A stretch of DNA of 64,000 bases from Streptomyces laurentii (GCA_002355495.1 AP017424.1:62001-126000), one strand, 5' to 3'. Shown: positions 25,053 through 34,080, numbered from the stretch's first letter. The notes: generated from the sequence alone by a model not told the origin. A program made the numbers and translations.

Positions 25053-25055
25053 GAA

Positions 25056-25451
25056 TCAGGTACCGAGCGCGTGTCCGGTCGTTGCGTCGACGTGCTCTGG
25101 GATCTCGTCGTGGCGATCGCCCACAGTCGGTGTCCCTGTGGGCTCGAACATGAGGATCGCGGCGCCGGAGGGAGCATGTGGCTTGTGCTCTGTGCCCCGG
25201 GGGACGGTGAAGACCGCCCCCCGCGGGAGCAGGACCGTGCGCTCCCCGTCGGGCTCGCGCAGGGAGATGCTCAGCTCGCCGTCGAGTACCAGGAAGAACT
25301 CGTCGGTGTCGTCGTGAACGTGCCAGATGTGTTCACCCTCGACCTTGGCGATGCGGACGTCGTAGTCATTGACGCGCGTGACGATGCGGGGGCTCCACAA
25401 GGCATCGAAGGAGGCCAGAGCCTTGCCAAGGGGGATGGGTTCGCTGCTCAT
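25056..25451 (-). CDS. Cupin-domain protein
   Basis: A 131-residue single-domain cupin with conserved HVHDDTDEFFLVLDGEL (metal-binding His/His/Glu) and VPRGTEHKPHA (the last His). Such small cupins serve as isomerases, dioxygenases or ligand binders; nothing here decides which. It is divergent from the GlxA-type regulator with 52 bp between them, and a palindrome at 25453-25467 abuts its start. Confidence 0.82.
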   Translation of the reverse strand: MSSEPIPLGKALASFDALWSPRIVTRVNDYDVRIAKVEGEHIWHVHDDTDEFFLVLDGELSISLREPDGERTVLLPRGAVFTVPRGTEHKPHAPSGAAILMFEPTGTPTVGDRHDEIPEHVDATTGHALGT

Positions 25452-25452
25452 G

Positions 25453-25467
25453 GGCTCATACTGAGCC
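25453..25467. promoter_or_regulatory. Palindrome between cupin and GlxA-type genes
   Basis: GGCTCA TAC TGAGCC, a perfect 6-bp inverted repeat immediately upstream of the cupin ATG. It is a plausible operator for the divergent AraC-type regulator. Confidence 0.4.
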
Positions 25468-25503
25468 GTTTCGCATGGCCGCCGTGAGTGCTAGGAATCG
25501 CAT

Positions 25504-26496
25504 ATGCCGAAAGAATCCTCGCAAGCAGCTCACGTGGCGGGCGTACACCGGGTCGTCGTGATCGTGGACGAGAACTCGAACCCCTTCGAGCTCGGCTGCG
25601 CGACCGAGGTCTTCGGTCTGCGCAGACCGGAAATCGGCCGTGATCTCTACGACTTCAGGCTCTGCTCCCCCGAGCCCCGCACCCTGATGAGAGACGGATT
25701 CTTCACGCTCACGGGAGTCGCCGATCTCGAAGCGGCCGACACAGCGGACACCTTGATCGTCCCCAACCGCCCGGACACCGAAGTGCCCCGACGTCCCGCG
25801 GTGCTCGCTGCCATCCGTCGGGCACACTCCCGGGGTGCGCGCCTGGTCGGCTTCTGCAGCGGCGCCTTCACGCTGGCCGAGGCCGGTGTCCTCGACGGGC
25901 GCCGGGCCACGGCGCACTGGCGGTGGGCAGATGCCTTCCGGGCCCGCTTTCCCTCTGTGCGGCTCGAAGCAGACGTGCTGTTCGTGGATGACGGTGACAT
26001 CCTCACCGCGGCAGGCAGTGCAGCCGCGCTCGATCTCGGACTGCATGTGGTCCGCCGCGACTACGGCGCGGAGGTCGCCAACTCGGTGAGCCGACGGCTG
26101 GTCTTCGCGGCGCACCGGGATGGTGGGCAGCGGCAGTTCGTGGAGCGTCCCATGCCTGATCTGCCAGACGAGTCCTTGGCACCTGTCCTGGCCTGGGCTC
26201 AGGAACGGTTGGACTCACCGCTCACTGTGTCTGGCCTTGCGGCGCGCGCGGCGGTCAGTCCGGCGACTCTGCATCGCCGCTTCCAGGCGCAGCTGGGAAC
26301 GACGCCGCTGGCGTGGCTGACGGGGGAGCGGCTCGCCCTGGCGTGCCGGTTGATCGAGCGAGGTGAGTCCCGGTTCGAGGTGGTCGCGCGACGCAGCGGG
26401 CTTGGCACCGCCGCCAATCTGCGCACGCTGATGCGCCGGGAGACCGGCATCACACCATCTGCGTACAAGCGTCGGTTCGGGCCGGAGGCACACTGA
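25504..26496 (+). CDS. GlxA-type transcriptional regulator (DJ-1/PfpI + AraC)
   Basis: The protein has 330 residues. The N-terminal DJ-1/PfpI-like domain (about 15-190) includes LVGFCSGAFTLAEAGVLDGR with the nucleophile-elbow Cys, and TAHWRWADAF. The C-terminal AraC-type DNA-binding domain (about 215-325) includes LAARAAVSPATLHRRFQAQL and RRETGITPSAYKRRF. These regulators activate nearby catabolic or stress genes. The divergent cupin gene is the obvious target. The start is ATG 25504. Confidence 0.88.
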   Translation: MPKESSQAAHVAGVHRVVVIVDENSNPFELGCATEVFGLRRPEIGRDLYDFRLCSPEPRTLMRDGFFTLTGVADLEAADTADTLIVPNRPDTEVPRRPAVLAAIRRAHSRGARLVGFCSGAFTLAEAGVLDGRRATAHWRWADAFRARFPSVRLEADVLFVDDGDILTAAGSAAALDLGLHVVRRDYGAEVANSVSRRLVFAAHRDGGQRQFVERPMPDLPDESLAPVLAWAQERLDSPLTVSGLAARAAVSPATLHRRFQAQLGTTPLAWLTGERLALACRLIERGESRFEVVARRSGLGTAANLRTLMRRETGITPSAYKRRFGPEAH

Positions 26497-26829
26497 CGAC
26501 GGGATCCCGCACCCTCACGTGCCGGCCCTGGCCGATCCCCGAAGGTGTCGCACTGCGTCGTTCCGGATCAGGTTGCCGGACAGATCATCTCCGTGAGCCG
26601 AAGGGATGCCGGCGACGGCCGGCGGTGCCCGATGCCCGCTTACTCCCCAGGAGCGGAGGGGGCATGAGGCCCGGGCCCCCGAGCCGCCCTCATAGGAGGC
26701 GACGAGGGTGTGGAATGCCGATGCAACACTCCAGTGCTGCCCTATCGCCGGTCTCTACATGCACCTCTGACCTGCAACGATGCCATCACGAAACCTTCAA
26801 CTCGCGGAGTCTTCGGGGCGGTTGGCGCG
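26497..26829. other. Intergenic region
   Basis: About 330 bp between convergent genes. No protein-like frame, RNA gene or strong hairpin was recognised. It coincides with the change from the decayed accessory region to core-like gene content. Confidence 0.4.
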
Positions 26830-27879
26830 TCAGGGCAGGTCGGGTGCGGTGAACAGCTCGTCGAGCCAGGCGGCGCTCGCCTCGTGGCAGTCGTCCGCCG
26901 GGCTGCCGGGGAAGAGCCGGCCCCAGGAGACGGCGCGGCTGAGGGCACCGAGCCGGACGGCGAGTGTGGCGGCGCGGCGCAGGGCCGGCAACGGGGTTCC
27001 CTGCTCGGCCCAGGGTTCCAGGTACGCGTCGCGGGCGCGGGCCATGGCCTCGGGCCCGTACTGCTCGTGTACGGCCCGGGCGGGGACGAGCAGGCTGGTG
27101 AAGGGGTGCGCCACGGCGGCGTCGCCCCAATCGAAGAAGGTGTAGCGGCCGGGCGCGGGAGCGAGGATCTGGCCGTCGTGCAGGTCGCTGTGGTCGAGCG
27201 TGTCGGGGATCGCGTACGTGTCGAGTTCGGCGCACCAGTCGAGGAGTCGGGGGCGGCGCGCCAGCAGCGCGCGGCGGGTGTCCGGGGCCAGGGTGGGATG
27301 GTCCTCGACGAGGCGGTCGAAGATCCCGGGCAGGTCGGCGGTGCGGGCGCCGGGGACGCCGAGGCGCGTCATCCGCTCCGCGTGCGGGGTCAGGGCGCGC
27401 TGCATACGGGCGTACTGGCCGAGGGCCACCGTCCAGTCGTCGGGTCCGGCGACACCGTCGTCGAGGGCATTCCGGAACAGTGGGCCGCCGTCGGGGAACA
27501 GGATCCAGCCGCGGTCGGCGTCCACCGCCAGCGGGGTCATGACATGGCCGGGGGTCCACTCGGCGAGCGCCTGGCCGAGCGCCGCCTCGAAGGCGGCGGC
27601 CGGGGCACTCGCCTTGAACCAGACGGCGTCGCGCGCGCCCGGGCCGGTCCGGAAACGGATGAGCACCGACCAGGGCCGGATGCGCGCCTCGCGCGGCCCG
27701 GTCTCCCGCAGACCGTGTTCCGCGATCGCCCGCTCGGCCCAGTGCAGCGCGGCGGCGCGCCAGGCGGCGTCCTCCCAGGGGGTGACGGCGCCGGCGAACC
27801 GGCCGCGGTCGACGATCGTGCGTATCCCGTGGCCGCTCGCCGCCCCGGTGTCCACCTGGGTCCCGCTCTCGTGTCGCAT
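26830..27879 (-). CDS. Aminoglycoside phosphotransferase-like (APH) family protein
   Basis: A 349-residue protein-kinase-like phosphotransferase. The catalytic loop is LDHSDLHDGQIL and the metal-binding segment is FFDWGDAAVAHPF. The N-terminal half has a degenerate nucleotide-binding lobe. Streptomyces genomes hold many such APH/ChoK-like proteins of unknown small-molecule substrate; drug resistance should not be assumed. The Shine-Dalgarno is weak. Confidence 0.82.
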   Translation of the reverse strand: MRHESGTQVDTGAASGHGIRTIVDRGRFAGAVTPWEDAAWRAAALHWAERAIAEHGLRETGPREARIRPWSVLIRFRTGPGARDAVWFKASAPAAAFEAALGQALAEWTPGHVMTPLAVDADRGWILFPDGGPLFRNALDDGVAGPDDWTVALGQYARMQRALTPHAERMTRLGVPGARTADLPGIFDRLVEDHPTLAPDTRRALLARRPRLLDWCAELDTYAIPDTLDHSDLHDGQILAPAPGRYTFFDWGDAAVAHPFTSLLVPARAVHEQYGPEAMARARDAYLEPWAEQGTPLPALRRAATLAVRLGALSRAVSWGRLFPGSPADDCHEASAAWLDELFTAPDLP

Positions 27880-27964
27880 GCGGCGATCAGATCATCGCGG
27901 GCGAGGGGCGGGCACGTGATTTACCGGCCGGCCGGATACCGCCGGGGCGGGTGCGTCCCCCGCA

Positions 27965-27988
27965 CCGGACGCCCGCGGGGGCGTCCGG
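27965..27988. terminator. Terminator hairpin after the DUF5997 gene
   Basis: CCGGACGCCC pairs with GGGCGTCCGG around a GCGG loop (10-bp stem), about 30 bp beyond the stop of the minus-strand DUF5997 gene. Confidence 0.6.
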
Positions 27989-28016
27989 CACACAGGACGC
28001 GACGAGGACGCGACGG

Positions 28017-28427
28017 TCAGTCGCGCTGGTCGTTCGTGTCGGCGCGGGCGGCCTTCTCGGCCTGCGCCTCCTTGATGCGGACGGCTTCCTTGCGCACCTC
28101 GGCCTGGGTCGCCCGCTCCTTCTGCAGCCACTCGGGGTTCTCGGTCTTGAGGGCCTCGATCTGCTCGGTGGTGAGGGCCTCGGTGACGCCGCCGCGGGCG
28201 AGACCGGAGATCGAGACACCGAGCTTGGCCGCCACGACGGGGCGGGGGTGCGGGCCGTCGCGGCGCAGGTCGCGCAGCCACTCCGGCGGGTCGGTCTGGA
28301 GGGCGTTCAGCTCGGCGCGGGAGACGGCACCCGCACGGAACTCGTCAGGGGTGGCGTCGAGGTACACGCCCAGCTTCTTCGCCGCCGTGGCGGGCTTCAT
28401 CGTCTGGGCGCTCTGGTGCTGGGTCAT
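28017..28427 (-). CDS. DUF5997 family protein
   Basis: A 136-residue charged cytoplasmic protein matching DUF5997: KPATAAKKLGVYLDATP, WLRDLRRDGPHPRPVVAAKL, LTTEQIEALKTENPEWLQKE. Two repeats of an x-x-W-L element (PPEWLRDL and NPEWLQKE) suggest a duplicated helical unit. Its function is unknown. It is divergent, with 58 bp between starts, from a LysR-like ligand-binding protein, a pairing I recall as conserved in streptomycetes. Confidence 0.82.
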   Translation of the reverse strand: MTQHQSAQTMKPATAAKKLGVYLDATPDEFRAGAVSRAELNALQTDPPEWLRDLRRDGPHPRPVVAAKLGVSISGLARGGVTEALTTEQIEALKTENPEWLQKERATQAEVRKEAVRIKEAQAEKAARADTNDQRD

Positions 28428-28485
28428 GCCGACAAGAATATCGGCCAAGGCCGCCCTCGCCGACCACGGCCGGTAATCTGGCCTG

Positions 28486-29466
28486 GTGACAGGCTCGGAC
28501 GCATCTTCCCCCAGCTCCCCCGCCCCTTCCCCGGCCTCGGCAGCCGCCGCGGAGCCCGCCGATTCCCCGGCGCCCGCGACGTCTTCGGAGCCCTCGGCTG
28601 CCCCGGAGCCCTCGGCGGCCCCGGCAGCCCCGGTCTCCTTCCGGCTGGCGTACGTGCCCGGGGTGACGCCCGCGAAGTGGGTGCGGATCTGGCGGGAGCG
28701 GCTGCCCGGCGTGGTCCTCGAGCTGGTGCAGGTCACGGCCGGCGAGGCGGACGGGCTGCTGCGGGAGCGCGGCGCCGACGCCGGTCTCGTCCGCCTTCCG
28801 GTGGACCGTTCGGTACTCAGCGCGATCCCCCTCTACGAGGAGACGACCGTCGTCGTCTGCCCCAAGGACCACCTGGTGGCCGCGACGGACGAAGCGGACG
28901 AGGTGCGCGTCGAGGACATCGCCGACGAGATCGTGCTGCATCCGCTGGACGACACGCTGGACTGGGCGGCCGAGGGGCGCGAGGGCCCGCCGGGACTGCC
29001 CGCGTTCGAGCGGCCGGCGACGACGGGGGACGCGATCGAGCTGGTGGCCGCCGGGATCGGGCTGCTCGTCGTACCGCAGTCGCTGGCCCGGCTGCACCAT
29101 CGCAAGGACCTCACGTACCGGACGATCACCGGCACGCCGCAGTCGCGGGTGGCGCTGGCATGGCCGGAGGACGCCACCACCGATCTGGTGGAGGACTTCA
29201 TCGGGATCGTGCGCGGGCGCACCGTGAACAGCTCGCGCGGCCGGCGGCCGGAGGAGCGGGCGAAGGACGGGGCCAAGGGCGGCGCGCAGGGCTCGGCCAA
29301 GGGTGCGAAGGCCGGGAGCGCGAAGGCCGGGGGCACCGGCCAGCGCAAGAGCCGGCAGCAGCCGCAGCCCGGCCGTCAGGGCCAGAAGGCGGGCGGCGGG
29401 CGGCGGACCGGAGGCGGCGCCCCGAAGAGCGGCGGCCGCTCCGGGAAGCCGCGCCGCCACTCCTGA
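28486..29466 (+). CDS. LysR-type substrate-binding-domain protein lacking the DNA-binding domain
   Basis: The protein has 326 residues. After an Ala/Pro/Ser-rich N terminus (1-48), residues 50-240 form a periplasmic-binding-like LysR effector domain: FRLAYVPGVTPAKWVRIWRE, LYEETTVVVCPKDHLVAA and IELVAAGIGLLVVPQSLARL. No helix-turn-helix precedes it. The C-terminal 85 residues are a Lys/Gly/Arg-rich basic tail that could bind nucleic acid. Translation begins at GTG 28486. It may partner the divergent DUF5997 protein. Confidence 0.82.
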   Translation: MTGSDASSPSSPAPSPASAAAAEPADSPAPATSSEPSAAPEPSAAPAAPVSFRLAYVPGVTPAKWVRIWRERLPGVVLELVQVTAGEADGLLRERGADAGLVRLPVDRSVLSAIPLYEETTVVVCPKDHLVAATDEADEVRVEDIADEIVLHPLDDTLDWAAEGREGPPGLPAFERPATTGDAIELVAAGIGLLVVPQSLARLHHRKDLTYRTITGTPQSRVALAWPEDATTDLVEDFIGIVRGRTVNSSRGRRPEERAKDGAKGGAQGSAKGAKAGSAKAGGTGQRKSRQQPQPGRQGQKAGGGRRTGGGAPKSGGRSGKPRRHS

Positions 29467-29501
29467 CCGCACGGACCGCACGAACCGCACGAACCGCACG
29501 G
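29466..29501. repeat. Four 9-bp tandem repeats
   Basis: Four units of ACCGCACGR lie directly after the stop codon of the LysR-like gene, upstream of a strong terminator. No function is evident. Confidence 0.7.
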
Positions 29502-29506
29502 AGGAA

Positions 29507-29539
29507 CGTCGCCGTCGTCCGCACTGGACGACGGCGACG
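29507..29539. terminator. Strong bidirectional terminator
   Basis: CGTCGCCGTCGTCC pairs perfectly with GGACGACGGCGACG (14 bp) around GCACT. It sits between the convergent LysR-like and MFS genes. Confidence 0.8.
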
Positions 29540-29583
29540 GCTCCCCCGGTCCCTTCGCGTACCGGCCCGTGTGCGCGGGACGG

Positions 29584-31047
29584 TCAGGCCGTGGTCTCCC
29601 GCACCGCCGGGGCGGGCTCGGCGCCGGTCGGCTCCGGGGCGGCGGCGAGCGGTCGTACGGGGATGAACGCCGCGACGACGGAGGCCAGCAGCGCGACGCC
29701 GCAGCCGATCATCAGGGCCACCTTGAAGCCGTCCTCGGAGGGCAGGACGTGGCCGCCGAGGTCGATGGTCAGCTGGGCGAGGACGACACCGATGACGGCG
29801 GCGGACACGGAGCTGCCGATGGAACGCATCAGGGTGTTGAAGCTGTTCGCGGAGGCCGTCTCGTGCTGCGGCACGGCGCCCATGATGAGGGCGGGCATCG
29901 CGCCGTACGCGAGGCCGACACCGGTGTTGCAGACGAGGGTGACCACGAGCAGACCCCAGGTGGAGCCCATGAGGAACATCGAGGAGCCGTAGCCGAGGGC
30001 GATGACGAGGCTGCCGACGGACAGGGTCACCTTGGGGCCGCGGGCGGCGGAGAGCTTCGCGCCGAGCGGGGCGAGGGCCATCATCATGAGGCCGGCCGGG
30101 GCCATCCACAGGCCCATCCCCATCATCGACTGGCCGAGGCCGTAGCCGGTCGCCTCGGGAAGCTGCAGCAGCTGCGGGACGACCAGGGACTGCGCGTACA
30201 TCGCGAAGCCGACCAGGATCGACGCGAGGTTGGTCACCAGGACCTGCGGGCGGGCGGTGGTGCGCAGGTCGACCAGCGGGTCGCGGGTGCGCAGTTCCCA
30301 GACGCCCCAGGCGAGCAGGATCACGGCCGCGGCGGCGAACAGGCCGAGGGTGGTGGCGCTGCCCCAGCCCCAGCCGGAGCCCTTGGAGACGGCGAGGAGC
30401 AGGGCGACGAGTCCGCCGCCGAGGCCGACGGCGCCGAGCACGTCGAAGCGGCCCGCCTTGGCGCTGGTCACACCCGCCGGGACGAGCAGGAAGACGAGGA
30501 CGCCGACGAGCAGGCTGAGGCCGGCGGCGACCCAGAACAGCACGCGCCAGCTGGCGTGTTCGGCGACGGCAGCCGAGAACGGCAGGCCGAGCGCGCCGCC
30601 GACGCCCATGGAGGCGCTCATCAGGGCGATGGACGAGCCGAGCCTCTCGGGCGGCAGGACATCGCGCAGCAGGCTGATGCCGAGCGGGACGATGCCCATG
30701 CCGAGGCCCTGCAGACCGCGTCCGACGATCATCGGGACGACGGCGGAGGACAGGGCGCAGACGACCGAGCCGACGACGAGCGGGGCGGTGGAGGCGAGCA
30801 GCAGGCGGCGCTTGCCGAGCATGTCGCCGAGCCGTCCGGCGACGGGGGTGGCGACGGCCGCGGCGAGGAGCGTCGCGGTGATCACCCAGGAGGCGTTGGA
30901 GGCGGAGGTGTGCAGAAGGGTGGGCAGGTCGCCGATGAGGGGGACGACGAGCGTCTGCATGAGGGCGGCGACGATGCCCGCGAGGGCGAGGACGCCGACG
31001 ATGCCGCCGCCCCCTTGGGGGCGAACGGCGGGGGCGCTGGCGGACAT
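29584..31047 (-). CDS. MFS drug exporter, DHA2 (14-helix) type
   Basis: A 487-residue membrane protein with about 14 hydrophobic segments. Family motifs include WVITATLLAAAVATPVAGRL (motif D1/A region), GRGLQGLGMGIVPLGISLL (motif B) and GVGGALGLPFSAAVAEHASW (motif C, antiporter signature). It is expected to export a hydrophobic drug or metabolite in exchange for protons. The ATG at 31047 follows AGGAGAC. It is divergent from a MarR regulator with two operator-like palindromes in between, so drug-induced derepression is likely. Confidence 0.9.
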   Translation of the reverse strand: MSASAPAVRPQGGGGIVGVLALAGIVAALMQTLVVPLIGDLPTLLHTSASNASWVITATLLAAAVATPVAGRLGDMLGKRRLLLASTAPLVVGSVVCALSSAVVPMIVGRGLQGLGMGIVPLGISLLRDVLPPERLGSSIALMSASMGVGGALGLPFSAAVAEHASWRVLFWVAAGLSLLVGVLVFLLVPAGVTSAKAGRFDVLGAVGLGGGLVALLLAVSKGSGWGWGSATTLGLFAAAAVILLAWGVWELRTRDPLVDLRTTARPQVLVTNLASILVGFAMYAQSLVVPQLLQLPEATGYGLGQSMMGMGLWMAPAGLMMMALAPLGAKLSAARGPKVTLSVGSLVIALGYGSSMFLMGSTWGLLVVTLVCNTGVGLAYGAMPALIMGAVPQHETASANSFNTLMRSIGSSVSAAVIGVVLAQLTIDLGGHVLPSEDGFKVALMIGCGVALLASVVAAFIPVRPLAAAPEPTGAEPAPAVRETTA

Positions 31048-31180
31048 GAAGTCTCCTGGGTCGGGACAAGGCCGGATCGGCCGGTCGGGTGGTGCCGTGA
31101 TCACGCGGTACGAGCCGTCGCCCGGCGGACGGGCGGGCCGGCGGGCGAGACGTCGGAGGGCGACGCGGCGGCACGAGCGT

Positions 31181-31195
31181 TGTGTAACGTACACA
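31181..31195. promoter_or_regulatory. MarR-type operator box 1
   Basis: TGTGTA ACG TACACA, a perfect 6-bp inverted repeat in the MFS-MarR intergenic region. Confidence 0.6.
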
Positions 31196-31198
31196 GAA

Positions 31199-31213
31199 TG
31201 TGCATCATGCACA
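31199..31213. promoter_or_regulatory. MarR-type operator box 2
   Basis: TGTGCAT C ATGCACA, a perfect 7-bp inverted repeat. Its centre is 18 bp from that of box 1, so two dimers could bind side by side. Confidence 0.6.
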
Positions 31214-31333
31214 AGTGTGCTCGAGTCATGGCGGAGCCACGGACGGGGCTGCCTATGCTGAGCAGGACCTCTGTTCCTCCGCCCGGCGGTTCCCCTCCGC
31301 CCCGACGACCCCACCCGCTGCGACAGGATCCCG

Positions 31334-31789
31334 ATGGACAAGCCCACGCATCTGATCGAGTTCGAGACCATGCTCCTGGCGCGGCACTCCCTCCTGCACA
31401 CACCGCGCGCCCGGTCGGCGGGCTGGCAGCTCGACCGCAGCGCGTATCTGCTGCTGAGCCGGATCAGCATGGACGGGCCGATGTCCATCAGCCAGCTGAG
31501 CGAGGCCTTCGGCCTGGACGCCTCGACGCTGAACCGGCAGACGGCGGCGATGCTGCGCGCCGGGCTCGTCGAGCGGATCCCCGACCCTGACGGCGGCATC
31601 GCGCGCAAGTTCCGGATCACCGAGGAGGGGCTGCTACGGCTGGACACCGACCGGGCGTACAACATCGAGGGACTGGAGCGGGTGCTCTCCGCCTGGACGC
31701 CCGAAGAGGTGGCCGATTTCGCCGCCGTGCTGGAACGTTTCAACCGGGACATCGAACGACTCGACGGGCGGCCCTGGCCCCGCCCCTGA
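31334..31789 (+). CDS. MarR-family transcriptional regulator
   Basis: A 151-residue winged-helix protein: LLLSRISMDGPMSISQLSEA, FGLDASTLNRQTAAMLRAGL and wing IPDPDGGIARKFRITEEG. The helical ends would form the dimer. MarR proteins release DNA on binding phenolic or hydrophobic ligands. The gene is divergent from the DHA2 exporter, with tandem palindromes at 31181-31213, making it the likely repressor of both. Confidence 0.88.
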   Translation: MDKPTHLIEFETMLLARHSLLHTPRARSAGWQLDRSAYLLLSRISMDGPMSISQLSEAFGLDASTLNRQTAAMLRAGLVERIPDPDGGIARKFRITEEGLLRLDTDRAYNIEGLERVLSAWTPEEVADFAAVLERFNRDIERLDGRPWPRP

Positions 31790-31870
31790 CCCCGGCCCGG
31801 TCCCGGCCCAGGCACCCGGCCCCGGCGGCCCCGCCCCTGGACCGGCCGGAGAAGCGGAGGAAGCGCGCAC

Positions 31871-32593
31871 ATGCGTGTCGCCCTGTTCGTCACCTGCGTC
31901 AACGACGCCCTGTATCCGGCGACGGGGGTGGCGACCGTCCGGCTGCTCGAACGTCTCGGCGTCACCGTCGACTTCCCGGCCGCGCAGACCTGCTGCGGGC
32001 AGCCCCAGTTCAACACCGGCTACCGGGCCGAGACCGCCCCGCTCGTCCGGCGCACGGTGCGCGCCTTCGAGGGGTACGAGTACGTGGTCACCCCCTCCGG
32101 TTCCTGCGCCGCGATGCTCCGCCGCCACTACGGGCAGTTCGGCCCCGAGGCGGCCGAACTCGGGCCACGCACATACGAGTTGACCGAGTTCCTGGTGGAC
32201 GTGCTGGGCGTGACCGATGTCGGCGCGTACTACCCGCACCGGGTGACGTACCACCCCTCCTGCCACGGACTGCGGCTCCTCGGCCTCGGCGACCGGCCGC
32301 GCCGGCTCCTGGAGGCGGTCAAGGGCCTGGAGCTGGTGGAACTGCCCGGCGCGGAGGAGTGCTGTGGCTTCGGCGGCACCTTCGCGGTGAAGAACCCCGA
32401 CGTGTCGGCGGCGATGGGCACCGACAAGGTGCGGAACGCGCTCGCGTCCTGGGCCGGGGTGCTGTGCGGCGCGGACAACTCCTGTCTGATGCACCTGGGC
32501 GGCACGATGAGCCGGATGGGGGTGCTGCCGCGGCTGCGGCCGGTGCACCTCGCGGAGATCCTGGCGAGCACGGAAGAGGAGCCCCTGACATGA
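31871..32593 (+). CDS. lutA: LutA: Fe-S subunit of lactate oxidation complex
   Basis: The protein has 240 residues with two CCG-domain motifs, TCCGQPQFN (about 36-44) and ECCGFGGTF, as in LutA/LldE and the heterodisulfide reductase CCG family. Together with LutB and LutC it oxidises L-lactate to pyruvate in the cytoplasm. The ATG follows GGAGGAAG. Its stop overlaps the lutB start by four bases (ATGA). No lactate-responsive GntR-type regulator gene is adjacent. Confidence 0.93.
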   Translation: MRVALFVTCVNDALYPATGVATVRLLERLGVTVDFPAAQTCCGQPQFNTGYRAETAPLVRRTVRAFEGYEYVVTPSGSCAAMLRRHYGQFGPEAAELGPRTYELTEFLVDVLGVTDVGAYYPHRVTYHPSCHGLRLLGLGDRPRRLLEAVKGLELVELPGAEECCGFGGTFAVKNPDVSAAMGTDKVRNALASWAGVLCGADNSCLMHLGGTMSRMGVLPRLRPVHLAEILASTEEEPLT

Positions 32594-34080
32594 GCGGTAC
32601 GTTCCTGGGCATGCCCGGGTTCGCGTCGGGCGCCCGCCGCCGCGGCGCGGCGGAGAACGGGAACACGGGGGCGGACCCCGGCTTCCCCGCCTTCCCGGAG
32701 GCCGCGCACACGTCCGTGCACGACGAGCGGCTGCGCGGCAATCTGCGGCACGCCACCCACACCATCCGCGACAAGCGGGCGCGGGCGGTCGCCGAGCTGG
32801 CCGACTGGGCGGAGCTGCGGGAAGCGGGCCGGCGGATCAAGGACCGGACACTGCGTCATCTCGACCGCTATCTGCTGCAGTTGGAGGAGGCGGTGACGGC
32901 GGCGGGCGGCACGGTGCACTGGGCGGCGGACGCCGCCGAGGCCAACCGGATCGTCACGGACCTGATCCGGGAGACCGGCGAGACCGAGGTCGTGAAGATC
33001 AAGTCGATGGCCACCCAGGAGATCGGCCTCAACGAGGCCCTGGAGGCCGAGGGCATCCGCGCCTACGAGACCGATCTCGCCGAGCTCATCGTCCAGTTGG
33101 GCGACGACCGGCCCTCGCACATCCTCGTCCCGGCGATCCACCGCAACCGGGGCGAGATCCGCGACATCTTCCGGGACCGGATGGGTGATTGGGGGCGGGC
33201 GGCGCCCGAGGGACTCACCGACACGCCCGCCGATCTCGCCGAGGCCGCCCGGCTCCATCTGCGCGAGAAGTTCCTGCGGGCCAAAGTCGCCGTCTCCGGC
33301 GCCAACTTCATGGTGGCGGAGACCGGCACGCTCGTCGTGGTCGAGTCCGAGGGCAACGGGCGGATGTGCCTCACCCTCCCCGAGACCCTGATCTCGGTCG
33401 TCGGCATCGAGAAGGTCGTGCCGACCTGGCGGGACCTGGAGGTGTTCCTGCAGACCCTGCCGCGCTCCTCGACCGCCGAGCGGATGAACCCGTACACCTC
33501 GATGTGGACCGGCACCACCGACGGCGACGGGCCGTCCCGCTTCCATCTGGTGCTGCTCGACGCGGGGCGCACCGACACCCTCGCCGACGCGACCGGCCGG
33601 CAGGCGCTGCGCTGCATCCGCTGCTCGGCCTGCCTGAACGTGTGCCCGGTGTACGAGCGGGCCGGCGGGCACGCGTACGGCTCGGTGTACCCGGGGCCGA
33701 TCGGCGCCATCCTCACGCCCCAACTGCGGGGTACGGAAAGCGAGATCGACGCGTCGCTGCCGTACGCCTCCTCGCTGTGCGGTGCCTGCTACGAGGTGTG
33801 TCCGGTCGCCATCGACATCCCCGAGGTGCTGGTCCATCTGCGCGAGCGGGTCGCCGCGCGGGGCGGCCCGGGGCACCGGCTCGAACGCGCGGCGATCAAG
33901 GCGGCGGGCTGGGTGCTCGACCGGCCCGGGGTGCTCGCCGCGGGCGAGCGGCTCGCGCACCGGACGCGCGCGCTGCACCCGGGGAACGTGCCGGGCGCCG
34001 GGGCCTGGACCGACAGCCGCGACCTGCCCGAGATGCCGGCGGAGTCGTTCCGCGACTGGTGGAGGAAGAACCGCACATGA
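32590..34080 (+). CDS. lutB: LutB: Fe-S protein of lactate oxidation complex
   Basis: The protein has 496 residues. An N-terminal LUD domain (GANFMVAETGTLVVVESEGN) precedes two 4Fe-4S ferredoxin motifs: CIRCSACLNVCPVY near 340-353 and CGACYEVCPVAI near 398-409. A C-terminal extension follows. It carries electrons within the LutABC lactate-oxidising complex. Four-base overlaps with both lutA and lutC show tight translational coupling. About 40 residues at the N terminus are low-complexity. Confidence 0.93.
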   Translation: MSGTFLGMPGFASGARRRGAAENGNTGADPGFPAFPEAAHTSVHDERLRGNLRHATHTIRDKRARAVAELADWAELREAGRRIKDRTLRHLDRYLLQLEEAVTAAGGTVHWAADAAEANRIVTDLIRETGETEVVKIKSMATQEIGLNEALEAEGIRAYETDLAELIVQLGDDRPSHILVPAIHRNRGEIRDIFRDRMGDWGRAAPEGLTDTPADLAEAARLHLREKFLRAKVAVSGANFMVAETGTLVVVESEGNGRMCLTLPETLISVVGIEKVVPTWRDLEVFLQTLPRSSTAERMNPYTSMWTGTTDGDGPSRFHLVLLDAGRTDTLADATGRQALRCIRCSACLNVCPVYERAGGHAYGSVYPGPIGAILTPQLRGTESEIDASLPYASSLCGACYEVCPVAIDIPEVLVHLRERVAARGGPGHRLERAAIKAAGWVLDRPGVLAAGERLAHRTRALHPGNVPGAGAWTDSRDLPEMPAESFRDWWRKNRT

